A stretch of DNA of 64,000 nt from an uncultured Roseburia sp. (GCA_900548205.1 URJS01000002.1:1-64000), one strand, 5' to 3'. Counted from the stretch's first letter, positions 53,973 to 63,655 are shown. A program made the numbers and translations. The notes: a model not told the origin generated them from the letters alone.

Positions 53973-55520
53973 TTAGATTTTACGCAATCCCGTTTTCGTC
54001 AGCTCATACACGGTATCACATACCTCATCTATATATTTTCTGTCATGGGAAATGCTGATGACCGCGCCTGCGTACTCCCGCAGCAGCCCACGGATGACAG
54101 GATTTGACAGCGGGGAAAAATTCCGCGTCGGCTCATCTAAGATCAGGACGTTACAGCCCGCCATGCTCATTTTCAAAAACAGAAGCTTCGCCTTCTGTCC
54201 GCCGGAGAGCTCCGCCGCCGGATGCGCCATCTCCTCCGCCGTGTACTTCATACTGCCAAGATAGGTGCGCACGCGGCTGATCTCGTCTTTACTCCCCTCC
54301 CCGCACAAAAGCTCCACCGGGGTTTTTTCCAGCTCCAGCAGCTCCTCATAATTCTGCGGCATATAGTATGCCTTAACATCCTCCCGCGCCAGAAGTTCTC
54401 CTGCAATCTCCCGAAGCAGCGTCGTCTTTCCCACGCCGTTTTTCCCGATGATGCAGACGTGTTCCGGCCCTGTGACCTCGAGATGGACGTCCCGCGCCAA
54501 AAGCTTCCCCTCCACAGAGTTCTCCTGCGGCGCCCGAAGCTCACTCCTCGAAAAATCCAGCACACGCTTGGACTGCGGCAGGGAAACCTTCTCGCCAAAC
54601 TTAATAAAAATCGCATCCTCCGTCTCCGGCAGCTCCGTCATCCGGCTGTGCTCCTTTTCAAAACGCCGCTCCAGCGACTTGACCGCGTGCATTTTCTTTT
54701 TCAGCAGCCTGCCCCCGTGCGGATCCTGCCTGGAGATGGCGCTCTGCTGATGCTCGACCTTCTGCCGGATCTTTCGGAAACGCTCCTGCTGCTTCTCATA
54801 CTCGCTGCGCTCCTTGCGCGCAGCCTGCTCCTGATGCAAAAAAGCGCTGGCGCGTTCGCTGACATAGGTGCGGTAATCCACCGCTGCGACCGTCCAGCGG
54901 CTCATTGTCCTGCGTCTTAACTGCTCCATGTGGATGATCTTGTTTGCCGTCCGCTCCAGAAGCGTCTCGTCGTGCGAGATAAAGAGCACCGGAACAGACG
55001 CTCTGCTGATAAAACGCTCCAGCCACTCGAGCGTTTCAATGTCGATGTCGTTGGACGGCTCATCCAGAAACAGAGCGTCCGGCTGCTCCATCAGAAGCCT
55101 TGCAAGCTGCAGCTTGACCTTCTCCCCACCGGAAAGCTGTCCCATCCGCTGGTCCGCATAAAAAATGTCCGCGGCAAGCCCAAGCTGCCCCGCGATCGCC
55201 GCAAGCTCCCTCGGCGACTGCTCATAAAACACATCGCTCTGCGCACAAAATTCGTAGACGCTTTCCGCCTTCTGCTCCTCTGTCAGCTCCTGCGCCAGAT
55301 AGCCGATGCGCGCATGATTTTTGATGATCTCTCCGCTGTACTCCGCATAATCTTCCACCAGCCTCTCATCGTACAAAAGCTTTAACAGCGTGGACTTGCC
55401 GTTCCCCTCCTCGCCGATCAGCGCCGCCTTGTCACCGTCGTTTAACACCAGCGAAAAATTTTCCAGTATCACCCGCATATCCTTGCGGTGTGTGACCGTC
55501 AGATTTTTTACCTGTATCAT
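53973..55520 (-). CDS. ABC-F ATPase (possible ribosome-protection protein)
   Basis: A 515-residue protein with two ABC ATPase domains and no membrane part. Walker A motifs are GEEGNGKST and GKNGVGKTT, signatures LSGGEKVKLQLARLL and LSGGQKAKLLF, with an interdomain linker rich in K and R (SRQDPHGGRLLKKKM). ABC-F proteins bind the ribosome E site; some protect it from lincosamides, pleuromutilins or streptogramins. I start at ATG 55518-55520 with GGAGGGAG before it; upstream codons are not used. The 400-base leader with a short upstream ORF and a terminator is typical of antibiotic-inducible ABC-F genes, so a resistance role is likely but unproven. Confidence 0.85.
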   Translation of the reverse strand: MIQVKNLTVTHRKDMRVILENFSLVLNDGDKAALIGEEGNGKSTLLKLLYDERLVEDYAEYSGEIIKNHARIGYLAQELTEEQKAESVYEFCAQSDVFYEQSPRELAAIAGQLGLAADIFYADQRMGQLSGGEKVKLQLARLLMEQPDALFLDEPSNDIDIETLEWLERFISRASVPVLFISHDETLLERTANKIIHMEQLRRRTMSRWTVAAVDYRTYVSERASAFLHQEQAARKERSEYEKQQERFRKIRQKVEHQQSAISRQDPHGGRLLKKKMHAVKSLERRFEKEHSRMTELPETEDAIFIKFGEKVSLPQSKRVLDFSRSELRAPQENSVEGKLLARDVHLEVTGPEHVCIIGKNGVGKTTLLREIAGELLAREDVKAYYMPQNYEELLELEKTPVELLCGEGSKDEISRVRTYLGSMKYTAEEMAHPAAELSGGQKAKLLFLKMSMAGCNVLILDEPTRNFSPLSNPVIRGLLREYAGAVISISHDRKYIDEVCDTVYELTKTGLRKI

Positions 55521-55607
55521 AAACTCCCTCCTATATATAAAAGAGTTTTGCCTGCGAAACTCTACGCCTGCGGCGGGTCGCATCAGCGACACAGTTCCAC
55601 TCCGCCG

Positions 55608-55646
55608 CAGTGCGATCCCCCGGAGGGTTTTGCTTTCCGGGGAACG
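55608..55646 (+). repeat. repeat B, copy 2
   Basis: CAGTGCGATCCCCCGGAGGG then TTTTGCTTTCCGGGGAACG, matching 39688-39726. In this copy CCCCGGA and TCCGGGG form a 7-bp stem. It lies in the ABC-F leader between the terminator and the start codon, next to a nested hairpin (55568-55610, arms CTGCGGCGG and CCGCCGCAG). Confidence 0.6.
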
Positions 55647-55665
55647 AAGTTTCCTGGAAAGCAAA

Positions 55666-55693
55666 AAAGGATGCAAGTCTCCTTACATCCTTT
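55666..55693 (-). terminator. attenuator terminator of the ABC-F gene
   Basis: On the minus strand AAAGGATGTAAG, loop GAGA and CTTGCATCCTTT form a 12-bp stem (one T-G), followed by four more T residues. A hairpin GTGCGG/CCGCAC lies just upstream (55706-55724). It is 145 bases before the ABC-F start, so it would stop transcription unless overridden. Confidence 0.8.
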
Positions 55694-55843
55694 CGCCTGT
55701 TCCGGTGCGGTCTGAGCCCGCACATAAGTTTTCTATCCATGAAAAGATATTCGTTTGCTGCAAAACATATACCAAAAGAAACATCCCAAAGGACGCCGCT
55801 TTATTTCCTGCCTCTCTCTTTTGATATGACTATTTACTTCGTT

Positions 55844-55867
55844 TTATTTGCAGAAAAACCGATACAT
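55844..55867 (-). CDS. 7-codon upstream ORF in ABC-F leader
   Basis: AAGGAG, five bases, then ATG (55865-55867) and the peptide MYRFFCK, stop TAA at 55844-55846. The strong ribosome binding site and the place about 60 bases after the promoter are those of a leader peptide that senses stalled ribosomes. A second frame of 33 codons (55683-55784) has its stop inside the terminator stem but no ribosome binding site. Confidence 0.6.
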   Translation of the reverse strand: MYRFFCK

Positions 55868-55923
55868 CTTTTCTCCTTTCTCACCTATAATCCGACGCCT
55901 GCCACTAAGCCGCGTCTATCGCT

Positions 55924-55952
55924 ATTCTACATAAGATCCCCTAAAAATACAA
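55924..55952 (-). promoter_or_regulatory. ABC-F promoter
   Basis: TTGTAT (55947-55952) and TAGAAT (55924-55929) on the minus strand, 17 bases apart, just after the MFS stop codon. Confidence 0.6.
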
Positions 55953-55955
55953 GCC

Positions 55956-57256
55956 CTATTCTTCCACAGCAGCGGAATTTACTTCCTCCGGCTCCGTCTC
56001 CAGTCTGACCCGCAGGATTCCTGCCCCGCCAAATACCACCACGCAGAGCACGCCGCAGAGAATGAAGATCACAGACACCGATACCTTTAACAGCAGCGCG
56101 CTGATCAAAAAGGACATCACTGGCATTACAGCACAAGCCCCCGCACTGACAATGGACGCCGCACGCGCCAGATACTGCTCCTCCACAACCTTCATAAACT
56201 GCACATTTACTATTCCGATGGCAAAGCTTAAAGAAACCCCTATTCCAAAGACTGTCACTGCACACAGAATACCGGACAGCAGCAGATTTCCGTAGGTAAA
56301 TCCACTGAGCAGGATCATGGAAACATAACAGATACCAAGACAAATGCCGGACATCGACACAACAGGAAGCGGCTTTAACTTCTGTGCCAGATACGGGAAT
56401 ACCACAGTTCCGATTCCCAGTCCGGCGATTGCCGCCATGTTGTACACACTGAGCAGCTCGCTGCCCACGCCAAAAATCTCGACGGTCATTGCAGACTGTA
56501 AGGAATTTAACGGCACGAGCGTTGCATTCGCAAACGCAGAAAAAATACAGATGTTCATCACCACCTGCTTGTTCTTCACATAGCAGAAACCGTCCTTTAA
56601 CGTGCCGAAATATGCCTTCACATTCGCATTGATGTCCTCTTTCTGGCGCTTTTCCTCCACCTTTACAAACATCGTGATGATACCGGAAATAAAAAACGTC
56701 GCGCAGTCGATGAGGATTGCTGCACCAACGCCAAACGCCGCGATCAGCACTCCCGCCAGTCCCATGCCGATCAGCTCCGTGATCCTGCTCGCCGTAGAAT
56801 TTAACGAGGTGCCGAAGGCATAGTACTCTTTATCGAGAATCTTGGGAACGAGCGCCGTGCTCGCCGGCATACAAAAAGCCTCTACCGAGGAGATCGTCAG
56901 AGTAAAGACTGCCAGAACGAGCGGAGTCACCATATCTGCCAGATACAGCGCCGCCAGTCCCGCCACGATACCGCCGCGCAGAAAGTCCGCCGCCACAACC
57001 ACGCTTTTCTTGCGTATTCCCTCGACAAACGCCCCTGCAACGGCTGCAATACTACGCTCGGGATCTGGTTGAGTCCAAAGATCACTGCCGTCCACGAGGC
57101 GCTCCCCGTCACGGCATACACCAGCCACGTAAATGCGATCGCGTCGATCGAATCGCCGAAACGGTTGATCAGATTCGCGACGATGATCTTCATGTACTCC
57201 TTTTGGCCCAGAATATCTCTGTAACCGATTTTTTTCTCTGTCCCATTTTCACTCAT
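55956..57256 (-). pseudogene. MFS transporter, frameshifted
   Basis: A 12-helix MFS permease in two frames. The N-terminal part starts at ATG 57254-57256 (AAAGGAGGAG before it) and is in frame to about residue 72, ending GLNQIPSVVLQP. The rest continues in another frame from GAFVEGIRKKSVVVAADF. The break is at TTGCAGGGGCG near 57031-57041, where one extra base (restoring TTG GCA GGG GCG) rejoins the frames. The full product would be about 430 residues, closest to multidrug-efflux permeases. A -1 event in a run of G may be a real mutation or a sequence error. Its own promoter may use TATAAT at 57283-57288. Confidence 0.8.
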
Positions 57257-57315
57257 ACGAAACTCCTCCTTTGTTTCTTATCATTATAATCAAAACAAAG
57301 GGAAAATGGAATACT

Positions 57316-58569
57316 TTACAGCAAAAACTGCGCCAGCACATAGTTGCTCACCTCCTGCCCGCGCTTCGTCAGAGAAATCTGCCCGGCGTGCTTTGCCAGA
57401 AGACCTTCCCGCTGAAGGGACTGCATCACATCCTGATAAACTGCCTCGATCTCTATGCCAAAATTCTGCGCAAAGCGCTCTCTCGACACGCCGTCTATCA
57501 TGCGCAGTCCCAAAAACATAAACTCCTCCATTTGTGCCCTGCGCGATATGCGCTCTGCCGTCTCATGCAGATTCGTTGCAGGAATGTCTTGCTCGTTTTC
57601 ACCTCCCTGCGGTCTGTCCGCATTCTCTCTATCGCCGTCTGGCGCATGCTTCCGCAGCTCCTCCTTAATATGCACTGTCCTCTCCAAATATTTGTACAAA
57701 TCAGAAACATTGGTGTAGCGGATATTTTCCCTCAGAGAAGCCGCACCAATCCCAAGTCCGAGATAATTCACCCTCTGCCAGTAGCCGATATTGTGACGGC
57801 AGGCATACCCCGGCTTTGCAAAATTAGAAACCTCATACTGCTCATAACCGGCGTCCGCAAGCAGCTGCTCCGTCAGTCTTGTCGTTCGCAAAACCTCCTC
57901 CTCCGTGGGCAGAGCCGCCGTCCGCTCTCCTGCACGCTGCCTGTCTGCGTCCTCCTGATAGCGTGCATAAAACGGCGTACCCTCCTCAATGATCAGAGAG
58001 TACACCGATATATGCTCCGGCTTTAGGCGGATAACCTGTCTTAATGTATGCGAAAAGCTCTCTGCGGTCTGTCCCGGCAGAGAGTTCATAAGATCGATAT
58101 TGATATTCGTAAATCCGTTTCTGCGCGCCTGCTCATAGGTCTTTAGGAACTGCTCATAGGTATGAATCCTTCCCAAAAGCCGCAGCTCCTCCTTGTCCGC
58201 AGACTGTAACCCGATGCTTATGCGGTTGATGCCGGCACGCCGGTAGGCGGCAAACTTTCCGTCTGTCACCGTTCCCGGATTGCACTCGATCGAAATCTCC
58301 GCATCCGGCACCGGCAAACTGCACCGCACGGCATCCATGATCCGAAGCATCAGCTCCTCATCCAGCCACGACGGCGTTCCTCCGCCGATATAGACACTTG
58401 TGACAGCATACTCCTGACACCTTTCTCCGTAATAGGCGATTTCACGCAGCAGCGCCTCCACATAATCATGCTGCGTATGCTCATCCGCCTGAAAAGAAAG
58501 AAAATCACAGTACTGACATTTTTTCATACAGAACGGAATATGGATGTATAATTCCAGTTCTTTTCTCAT
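57316..58569 (-). CDS. hemW: radical SAM heme chaperone HemW
   Basis: A radical SAM protein related to HemN that inserts heme rather than making it. The motif is HIPFCMKKCQYCDFLSF, followed by YIGGGTPSWLD. HemW members lack the N-terminal HemN trip-wire, as here. 417 residues from ATG 58567-58569; the open frame goes eight codons further to a GTG with a weak site, so the start is not certain. It follows lepA, the usual neighbour. Confidence 0.92.
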   Translation of the reverse strand: MRKELELYIHIPFCMKKCQYCDFLSFQADEHTQHDYVEALLREIAYYGERCQEYAVTSVYIGGGTPSWLDEELMLRIMDAVRCSLPVPDAEISIECNPGTVTDGKFAAYRRAGINRISIGLQSADKEELRLLGRIHTYEQFLKTYEQARRNGFTNINIDLMNSLPGQTAESFSHTLRQVIRLKPEHISVYSLIIEEGTPFYARYQEDADRQRAGERTAALPTEEEVLRTTRLTEQLLADAGYEQYEVSNFAKPGYACRHNIGYWQRVNYLGLGIGAASLRENIRYTNVSDLYKYLERTVHIKEELRKHAPDGDRENADRPQGGENEQDIPATNLHETAERISRRAQMEEFMFLGLRMIDGVSRERFAQNFGIEIEAVYQDVMQSLQREGLLAKHAGQISLTKRGQEVSNYVLAQFLL

Positions 58570-58598
58570 TCTCTTATCCACACTTCCAAACACACGGC

Positions 58599-60413
58599 TT
58601 AATCCTCGTCCAGCTTTAAGACGCTCATAAATGCCTCCTGCGGAATCTCCACATTTCCGACCTGACGCATCCGCTTCTTTCCTTCCTTCTGCTTCTCCAA
58701 AAGCTTTCGCTTACGCGAAATATCACCGCCGTAGCACTTCGCAAGGACATCCTTGCGCATTGCCTTGACCGTCTCACGCGCGATCACCTTACCGCCGACC
58801 GCCGCCTGGATCGGGATCTCAAACAGGTGTCTTGGAATCTCCTCCTTTAACCGCTCGCACATCCTCCTGCCGCGGTCATAGGCGCTGTCCTTAAATACGA
58901 TAAACGATAAGGCGTCCACCTGCTCGCGGTTGATCAGAATATCAAGCTTCACAAGCTCGGAGCGCTCATACCCCTTTAACTCGTAATCAAAGGATGCGTA
59001 GCCCCTGGAGCGCGATTTCAGCGCGTCGAAGAAATCATAAATGATCTCATTGAGCGGCAGATCGTATTTGATCAGCGCGCGTGTCTTTTCAATATATTCC
59101 ATACTGATATATATGCCGCGCCGCTCCTGACAAAGGCTCATGATCGCGCCGACATAGTCGCTTGTGACCATGATCTCCGCTGACACAACCGGTTCTTCCA
59201 TATAATCAATCTCTGACGGATCCGGCAGATTGGACGGATTCGTCAGCTCAATCACCTCTCCGTCCGTCTTATGCACCTTATAGATAACGCCCGGCGCCGT
59301 CGTTACCAGATCGAGATTGAACTCCCGCTCTAAGCGCTCCTGGATAATCTCTAAATGCAGCAGACCAAGAAATCCGCAGCGGAAACCAAACCCAAGCGCC
59401 AGAGAAGTCTCCGGCTCATACTGTAAGGATGCGTCATTGATCTGAAGCTTCTCTAAGGCATCCCGCAGATCGGGATACTTCGCACTGTCCGCCGGATACA
59501 TTCCGCAGTATACCATCGGATTGACCTTCTTATAACCCGGCAACGGCTCCTCACAGGGACGCGCCACATTCGTCACCGTGTCGCCGACGCGCGTATCGCG
59601 CACATTTTTAATGCTTGCGCAAAGGTAGCCAACCATTCCGGCAGAAAGCTCCTCACAGGGAATAAACTGTCCCGCGCCGAAATAGCCGACCTCCGTCACC
59701 TCAGACTGCGCGCCCGTCGCCATCATGCGGATCGTATCGCCCACTTTGACCGTTCCCTCTTTGATGCGGCAGAATACAATGACGCCCTTATAAGAATCGT
59801 AAAGCGCATCAAAAATAAGCGCCTGAAGCGGCGCATCTGCATCCCCCTTCGGCGCCGGAATTTTCTCTACGATCTGCTCTAAGACTTCCTCAATATTTAG
59901 TCCGGTCTTGGCGGAAATACGCGGCGCATCCGCCGCCTCAATTCCGATGACATCCTCAATTTCCTGTACGACCTCGTCCGGCTGCGCGCTCGGCAGATCG
60001 ATCTTATTGATCACCGGCATCACATCCAGATCATGATCAAGCGCCAGATAAACATTTGCCAGTGTCTGGGCTTCCACGCCCTGCGCGGCGTCCACGACGA
60101 GGATCGCCCCGTCGCATGCCGCAAGGCTGCGCGACACCTCATAATTAAAGTCGACATGCCCCGGCGTATCGATCAGATTAAAAATATACTCCCCGCCATC
60201 CTTTGCCTTATAAATAATGCGGACTGCCTGTGACTTGATCGTAATGCCGCGCTCGCGCTCAAGGTCCATATTATCAAGCACCTGCGCCTGCATTTCACGG
60301 CTGGTCAGCGTGCCTGTGCTCTCTATAATACGATCGGCAAGTGTGGACTTGCCGTGATCGATATGTGCAATAATGCAAAAATTTCTAATCTTACTCTGAT
60401 CCATAAGTATCAA
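58599..60413 (-). CDS. lepA: elongation factor 4 (LepA)
   Basis: Ribosome-back-translocating GTPase. G motifs are [22 protein letters not shown] and NKIDLPSA; the C-terminal domain has the LepA-specific [10 protein letters not shown] and [17 protein letters not shown] stretches and ends with basic [19 protein letters not shown]. The longest frame uses a TTG start at 60411-60413, with GGAGG four bases before; the ATG three codons in lies 13 bases from GGAGG. I keep the TTG start with low confidence about the first residues. Confidence 0.96.
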   Translation of the reverse strand: MILMDQSKIRNFCIIAHIDHGKSTLADRIIESTGTLTSREMQAQVLDNMDLERERGITIKSQAVRIIYKAKDGGEYIFNLIDTPGHVDFNYEVSRSLAACDGAILVVDAAQGVEAQTLANVYLALDHDLDVMPVINKIDLPSAQPDEVVQEIEDVIGIEAADAPRISAKTGLNIEEVLEQIVEKIPAPKGDADAPLQALIFDALYDSYKGVIVFCRIKEGTVKVGDTIRMMATGAQSEVTEVGYFGAGQFIPCEELSAGMVGYLCASIKNVRDTRVGDTVTNVARPCEEPLPGYKKVNPMVYCGMYPADSAKYPDLRDALEKLQINDASLQYEPETSLALGFGFRCGFLGLLHLEIIQERLEREFNLDLVTTAPGVIYKVHKTDGEVIELTNPSNLPDPSEIDYMEEPVVSAEIMVTSDYVGAIMSLCQERRGIYISMEYIEKTRALIKYDLPLNEIIYDFFDALKSRSRGYASFDYELKGYERSELVKLDILINREQVDALSFIVFKDSAYDRGRRMCERLKEEIPRHLFEIPIQAAVGGKVIARETVKAMRKDVLAKCYGGDISRKRKLLEKQKEGKKRMRQVGNVEIPQEAFMSVLKLDED

Positions 60414-60444
60414 GCGTCCTCCCGTTTCTCACATTCTCCTGCAT

Positions 60445-60474
60445 ATTATAAGTGATAAAGGAAAGACGCGTCAA
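60445..60474 (-). promoter_or_regulatory. lepA promoter
   Basis: TTGACG (60469-60474) and TATAAT (60445-60450) on the minus strand with an 18-base spacer, between cysK and lepA. Confidence 0.75.
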
Positions 60475-60498
60475 GTAAAGTCCGCCAAAAGTCTGTTT

Positions 60499-61434
60499 CT
60501 ACTCTCCGGCAAACAATGCAGTCGAATAATAGCGGTCTCCGCTGTCGGGAAGGACTGCAACCACCGTTTTTCCCTCATTTTCCGGAAGCTTTGCCCAGTC
60601 AACCGCAGCCTTTAACGCTGCGCCCGAGGAAATACCGACAAGAATCCCCTCGCTGCGTGCAATTTCCTTCGCATAAGCAACGGCGTCCGCATCCTCCACA
60701 GCCGCAATGGCGTCATAAATGCCCGTGTCAAGAATCTTTGGAACAAATCCTGCGCCGATTCCCTGGATCGTATGCTTTCCGCTGTTTCCGCCTGAAAGCA
60801 CCGGAGATGCTGCCGGCTCTACGGCAATCACCGTAATCGACTCCTTCTTTTCCTTTAGATACTTCCCTGCACCCGTGACCGTGCCGCCTGTTCCGACACC
60901 CGCCACAAGCGCATCCACATTGCCGTCAGTATCTGCCCATATTTCCGGTCCCGTCGTCTTGTAGTGAGCCGCAGGATTTGCCGGATTCTCAAACTGTCCT
61001 ACGATAAAGCTGTCGGCAATCTCTGCCGCAAGCTCATTTGCTTTGGCAATCGCGCCGGACATCCCTTTCGTACCGTCAGAAAGCACAATTTCCGCCCCAT
61101 ATGCACGGATCAGATTCCTGCGCTCTACGGTCATGGTTTCGGGGATTACGATGATAAGACGATACCCCTTTGCCGCTGCAATAGCAGCCAGCCCGATTCC
61201 GGTATTGCCGGAGGTTGGCTCAATAATCGTTGCACCTGCCTTTAAAACACCCTTTCGCTCAGCATCCTCGATCATTTCTCGTGCTATGCGGTCCTTAACG
61301 CTCCCCGCGGGATTTAAGTACTCAAGCTTCGCCAAAAGTCTGCCCTTTAGCTGATGTATTTCTTCGATATGCCTTAACTCTACTAACGGTGTATTTCCAA
61401 TAAGCTGATCTGCTCCCTGATAAATATTTGCCAT
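60499..61434 (-). CDS. cysK: cysteine synthase A
   Basis: Makes cysteine from O-acetylserine and sulfide using PLP. The lysine is in NPAGSVKDRIA (K47), with PTSGNTGIGLA and GTGGTVTGAGKYL following. The open frame extends far upstream through the Rrf2 gene, but the ATG at 61432-61434 with AAGGAGGAG before it is the start, giving 311 residues. It follows the Rrf2 regulator by 11 bases, so cysteine supply and cysteine desulfurase are on one message. Confidence 0.96.
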   Translation of the reverse strand: MANIYQGADQLIGNTPLVELRHIEEIHQLKGRLLAKLEYLNPAGSVKDRIAREMIEDAERKGVLKAGATIIEPTSGNTGIGLAAIAAAKGYRLIIVIPETMTVERRNLIRAYGAEIVLSDGTKGMSGAIAKANELAAEIADSFIVGQFENPANPAAHYKTTGPEIWADTDGNVDALVAGVGTGGTVTGAGKYLKEKKESITVIAVEPAASPVLSGGNSGKHTIQGIGAGFVPKILDTGIYDAIAAVEDADAVAYAKEIARSEGILVGISSGAALKAAVDWAKLPENEGKTVVAVLPDSGDRYYSTALFAGE

Positions 61435-61445
61435 AGCTCCTCCTT

Positions 61446-61871
61446 TTACTGCTTTCCCTCCTGCCTCTGCCATCCAACCAGATCGGCAAGTGTTACATGA
61501 TCTACCACATCGCGGATCGCCTGATCCACCTTTTCCCAAAGAATGATCGTCGCACAGCATTCCTGCTTCGGACACTTGACATGACCGGAGGCTAGACACT
61601 CTACCGGCGAAAGCGAGCCCTCCGTCAGACGGAGCACATCCCCGATCACATATTCGTCGAGCGGTCTAGTCAGACGGTAGCCTCCCTGAAAGCCGCGCGT
61701 GCTGCTGACATACCCAGCTTTATTAAGAATTGCCATGATCTGCTCCGTGTATTTGACGGAAATATCCTGTCTGGTCGCAATCTCCTTGACCGATATGGGA
61801 TGCTCTGCCGCATTGACTGCCAGATCATAAAGAATATGAATCGCATATCTTCCTTTTGTCGTTATCTTCAT
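61446..61871 (-). CDS. Rrf2-family regulator (IscR-like)
   Basis: A 141-residue winged-helix Rrf2 protein (KITTKGRYAIHILYDLAVN, SVKEIATRQDISVKYTEQI). Unlike CymR it has cysteines in a cluster, ECLASGHVKCPKQECCAT, resembling the three-cysteine iron-sulfur site of IscR but with different spacing (7 and 4 residues rather than 5 and 5). It may sense cluster status. It lies between nifU and cysK, and a palindrome at the nifS promoter could be its operator. Confidence 0.88.
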   Translation of the reverse strand: MKITTKGRYAIHILYDLAVNAAEHPISVKEIATRQDISVKYTEQIMAILNKAGYVSSTRGFQGGYRLTRPLDEYVIGDVLRLTEGSLSPVECLASGHVKCPKQECCATIILWEKVDQAIRDVVDHVTLADLVGWQRQEGKQ

Positions 61872-61909
61872 CCGTATTCATACTCCTTCCTCCGGCAAAC
61901 GAAAAACCT

Positions 61910-62347
61910 TTAATAATCCTCTTCTTCCTCATGCTCATGAATCTCATCCTTCGGCTTCTCAAGACCTTCAATCTTCAGCCCGTTCTTCTGCGCATAGTCC
62001 CACAATGCCGAATGGATCGCCTCCTCTGCGAGCAGAGAACAATGGATCTTAACCGGCGGAAGCCCGTCCAGCGCCTCCATCACCGCTCTGTTTGTGATCT
62101 TAAGCGCTTCCTCTACTGTCTTACCCTTCACAAGCTCCGTCGCCATGCTGCTCGTTGCCACAGCGGCGCCGCAGCCAAAGGTCTTAAATTTACAGTCCTG
62201 GATCACCTGATTCTCGTCGATATCCAGATACATGCGCATAATATCGCCGCACTTCGGATTTCCGACTGTGCCGACTCCGCTTGCATTCTCTATCTCTCCC
62301 ATATTTCTCGGATTCTGGAAATGGTCCATTACTTTTTCTGTATACAT
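61910..62347 (-). CDS. nifU: IscU/NifU-like iron-sulfur cluster scaffold
   Basis: A 145-residue U-type scaffold on which clusters are built. The three cysteines are in GNPKCGD, FGCGAA and IHCSLL. Only the N-terminal scaffold domain of NifU is present; the C terminus is an acidic tail (EIHEHEEEEDY). It follows nifS by 30 bases. Confidence 0.94.
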   Translation of the reverse strand: MYTEKVMDHFQNPRNMGEIENASGVGTVGNPKCGDIMRMYLDIDENQVIQDCKFKTFGCGAAVATSSMATELVKGKTVEEALKITNRAVMEALDGLPPVKIHCSLLAEEAIHSALWDYAQKNGLKIEGLEKPKDEIHEHEEEEDY

Positions 62348-62377
62348 ATTTGTTTCCTCTCTTTTCTTAAAAATAAT

Positions 62378-63562
62378 TTATGCGTGTTTCTTTGCAAAAT
62401 CTTCATAAAGCGGCGACATACTGCGCAGACGCTCTATGATCTTCTTTAATTCATCTACGACAAAATCTGCTTCTTCTGTCGTTGTCTCATCACTGATGCT
62501 AAGACGAAGCGAGCCGTGCGCGATCTCATGCGGAAGTCCAATGGCAAGCAGCACATGAGACGGATCCAGGGAACCCGAGGTGCAGGCAGAGCCGCTGGAT
62601 GCGCAGATCCCTTTGCCATCGAGCATGATGAGCATGGATTCTCCCTCAATAAAACGGAAGCAGAAATTTACGTTATTCGGCAGACGCTTTTCCCTGTCGC
62701 CGTTTAATCTTGCATACGGAATCTCCTTCTCGATGCGGGCGATCAGATAGTCTCTTACCTTGCGTTCTTTGCCCGTAATCTCCTCCATATTCTTTGTCGC
62801 AACCTCTGCCGCCTTCGCAAAGCCGATAATTCCCGGCACATTTTCCGTGCCTGCTCTCCTTCTGCGCTCCTGTGCGCCGCCGTGTACGAAGGAACGGATC
62901 TTTACTCCCCTTCTGATATAGAGGAAACCGATCCCCTTTGGTCCGTGGATCTTATGCGCGCTTGCACTTAACATGTCAATATTCATCGCCTCCACGTCGA
63001 TCGGCACCTGCGTATATGCCTGTACCGCATCGGTATGGAACAGCACGCCGTGCTCATGCGCAATCCGTCCGATCTCTGCAACCGGCTCGATCGTTCCAAT
63101 CTCATTATTTGCAAACATGATCGAGATTAAGATCGTATCAGGACGGATGGCTTTCTCCAAAGTCTCCAGATCCACAAGACCGTTCTCATCCACATCCAGA
63201 TAAGTCACCTCAAAGCCCTTCTGCTCCAGATATTCACAGGTATGAAGAATCGCATGGTGCTCGATCTTTGTTGTAATGATATGTTTTCCCTTCTGCTCGT
63301 ATGCCTCTGCCGCCGCCTTTAACGCCCAGTTGTCGGATTCCGATCCGCCTGCGGTAAAATAGATATTTTCCGCCGTTGTGTGGATCGTACCCGCGAGCAG
63401 CTCTCTTGCATCGGTCACCGCCTTTTTGGTTGCTGCCGATATGCTGTATATACTGGATGGATTTCCAAACTTCTCCGTGAAGTATGGAAGCATTGCCTCT
63501 AGGACCTCCGGTCTCACCGGCGTCGTCGCTGCATTATCCATGTAAATAATTTGATCTCCCAT
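62378..63562 (-). CDS. nifS: cysteine desulfurase NifS
   Basis: PLP enzyme that takes sulfur from cysteine for cluster assembly. YMDNAATTPV opens it, the PLP lysine is in SASAHKIHGPKG, and the catalytic cysteine is in SSGSACTSGSLDPSH. I start at ATG 63560-63562 (MGDQIIYMDNAA), a better fit to the family than the ATG 12 codons upstream, though the ribosome binding site is weak in both. First gene of nifS-nifU-Rrf2-cysK. Confidence 0.95.
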   Translation of the reverse strand: MGDQIIYMDNAATTPVRPEVLEAMLPYFTEKFGNPSSIYSISAATKKAVTDARELLAGTIHTTAENIYFTAGGSESDNWALKAAAEAYEQKGKHIITTKIEHHAILHTCEYLEQKGFEVTYLDVDENGLVDLETLEKAIRPDTILISIMFANNEIGTIEPVAEIGRIAHEHGVLFHTDAVQAYTQVPIDVEAMNIDMLSASAHKIHGPKGIGFLYIRRGVKIRSFVHGGAQERRRRAGTENVPGIIGFAKAAEVATKNMEEITGKERKVRDYLIARIEKEIPYARLNGDREKRLPNNVNFCFRFIEGESMLIMLDGKGICASSGSACTSGSLDPSHVLLAIGLPHEIAHGSLRLSISDETTTEEADFVVDELKKIIERLRSMSPLYEDFAKKHA

Positions 63563-63598
63563 GTTGTTACCATGCCTTTCTGTTTGGTTTGGTTTCAT

Positions 63599-63624
63599 TT
63601 CATATCATAGTCATATGATATGAA
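63599..63624. promoter_or_regulatory. palindromic operator at nifS promoter
   Basis: TTCATATCATA (63599-63609) and TATGATATGAA (63614-63624) are perfect inverse complements around 4 bases. The site lies just downstream of the -10 box. The likely binder is the Rrf2 protein of the same operon (inference). Confidence 0.7.
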
Positions 63625-63626
63625 TT

Positions 63627-63655
63627 ATAGTAGTACCATTTTTCCTATTTGTCAA
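63627..63655 (-). promoter_or_regulatory. nifS operon promoter
   Basis: TTGACA (63650-63655) and TACTAT (63627-63632) on the minus strand with a 17-base spacer. Confidence 0.8.
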
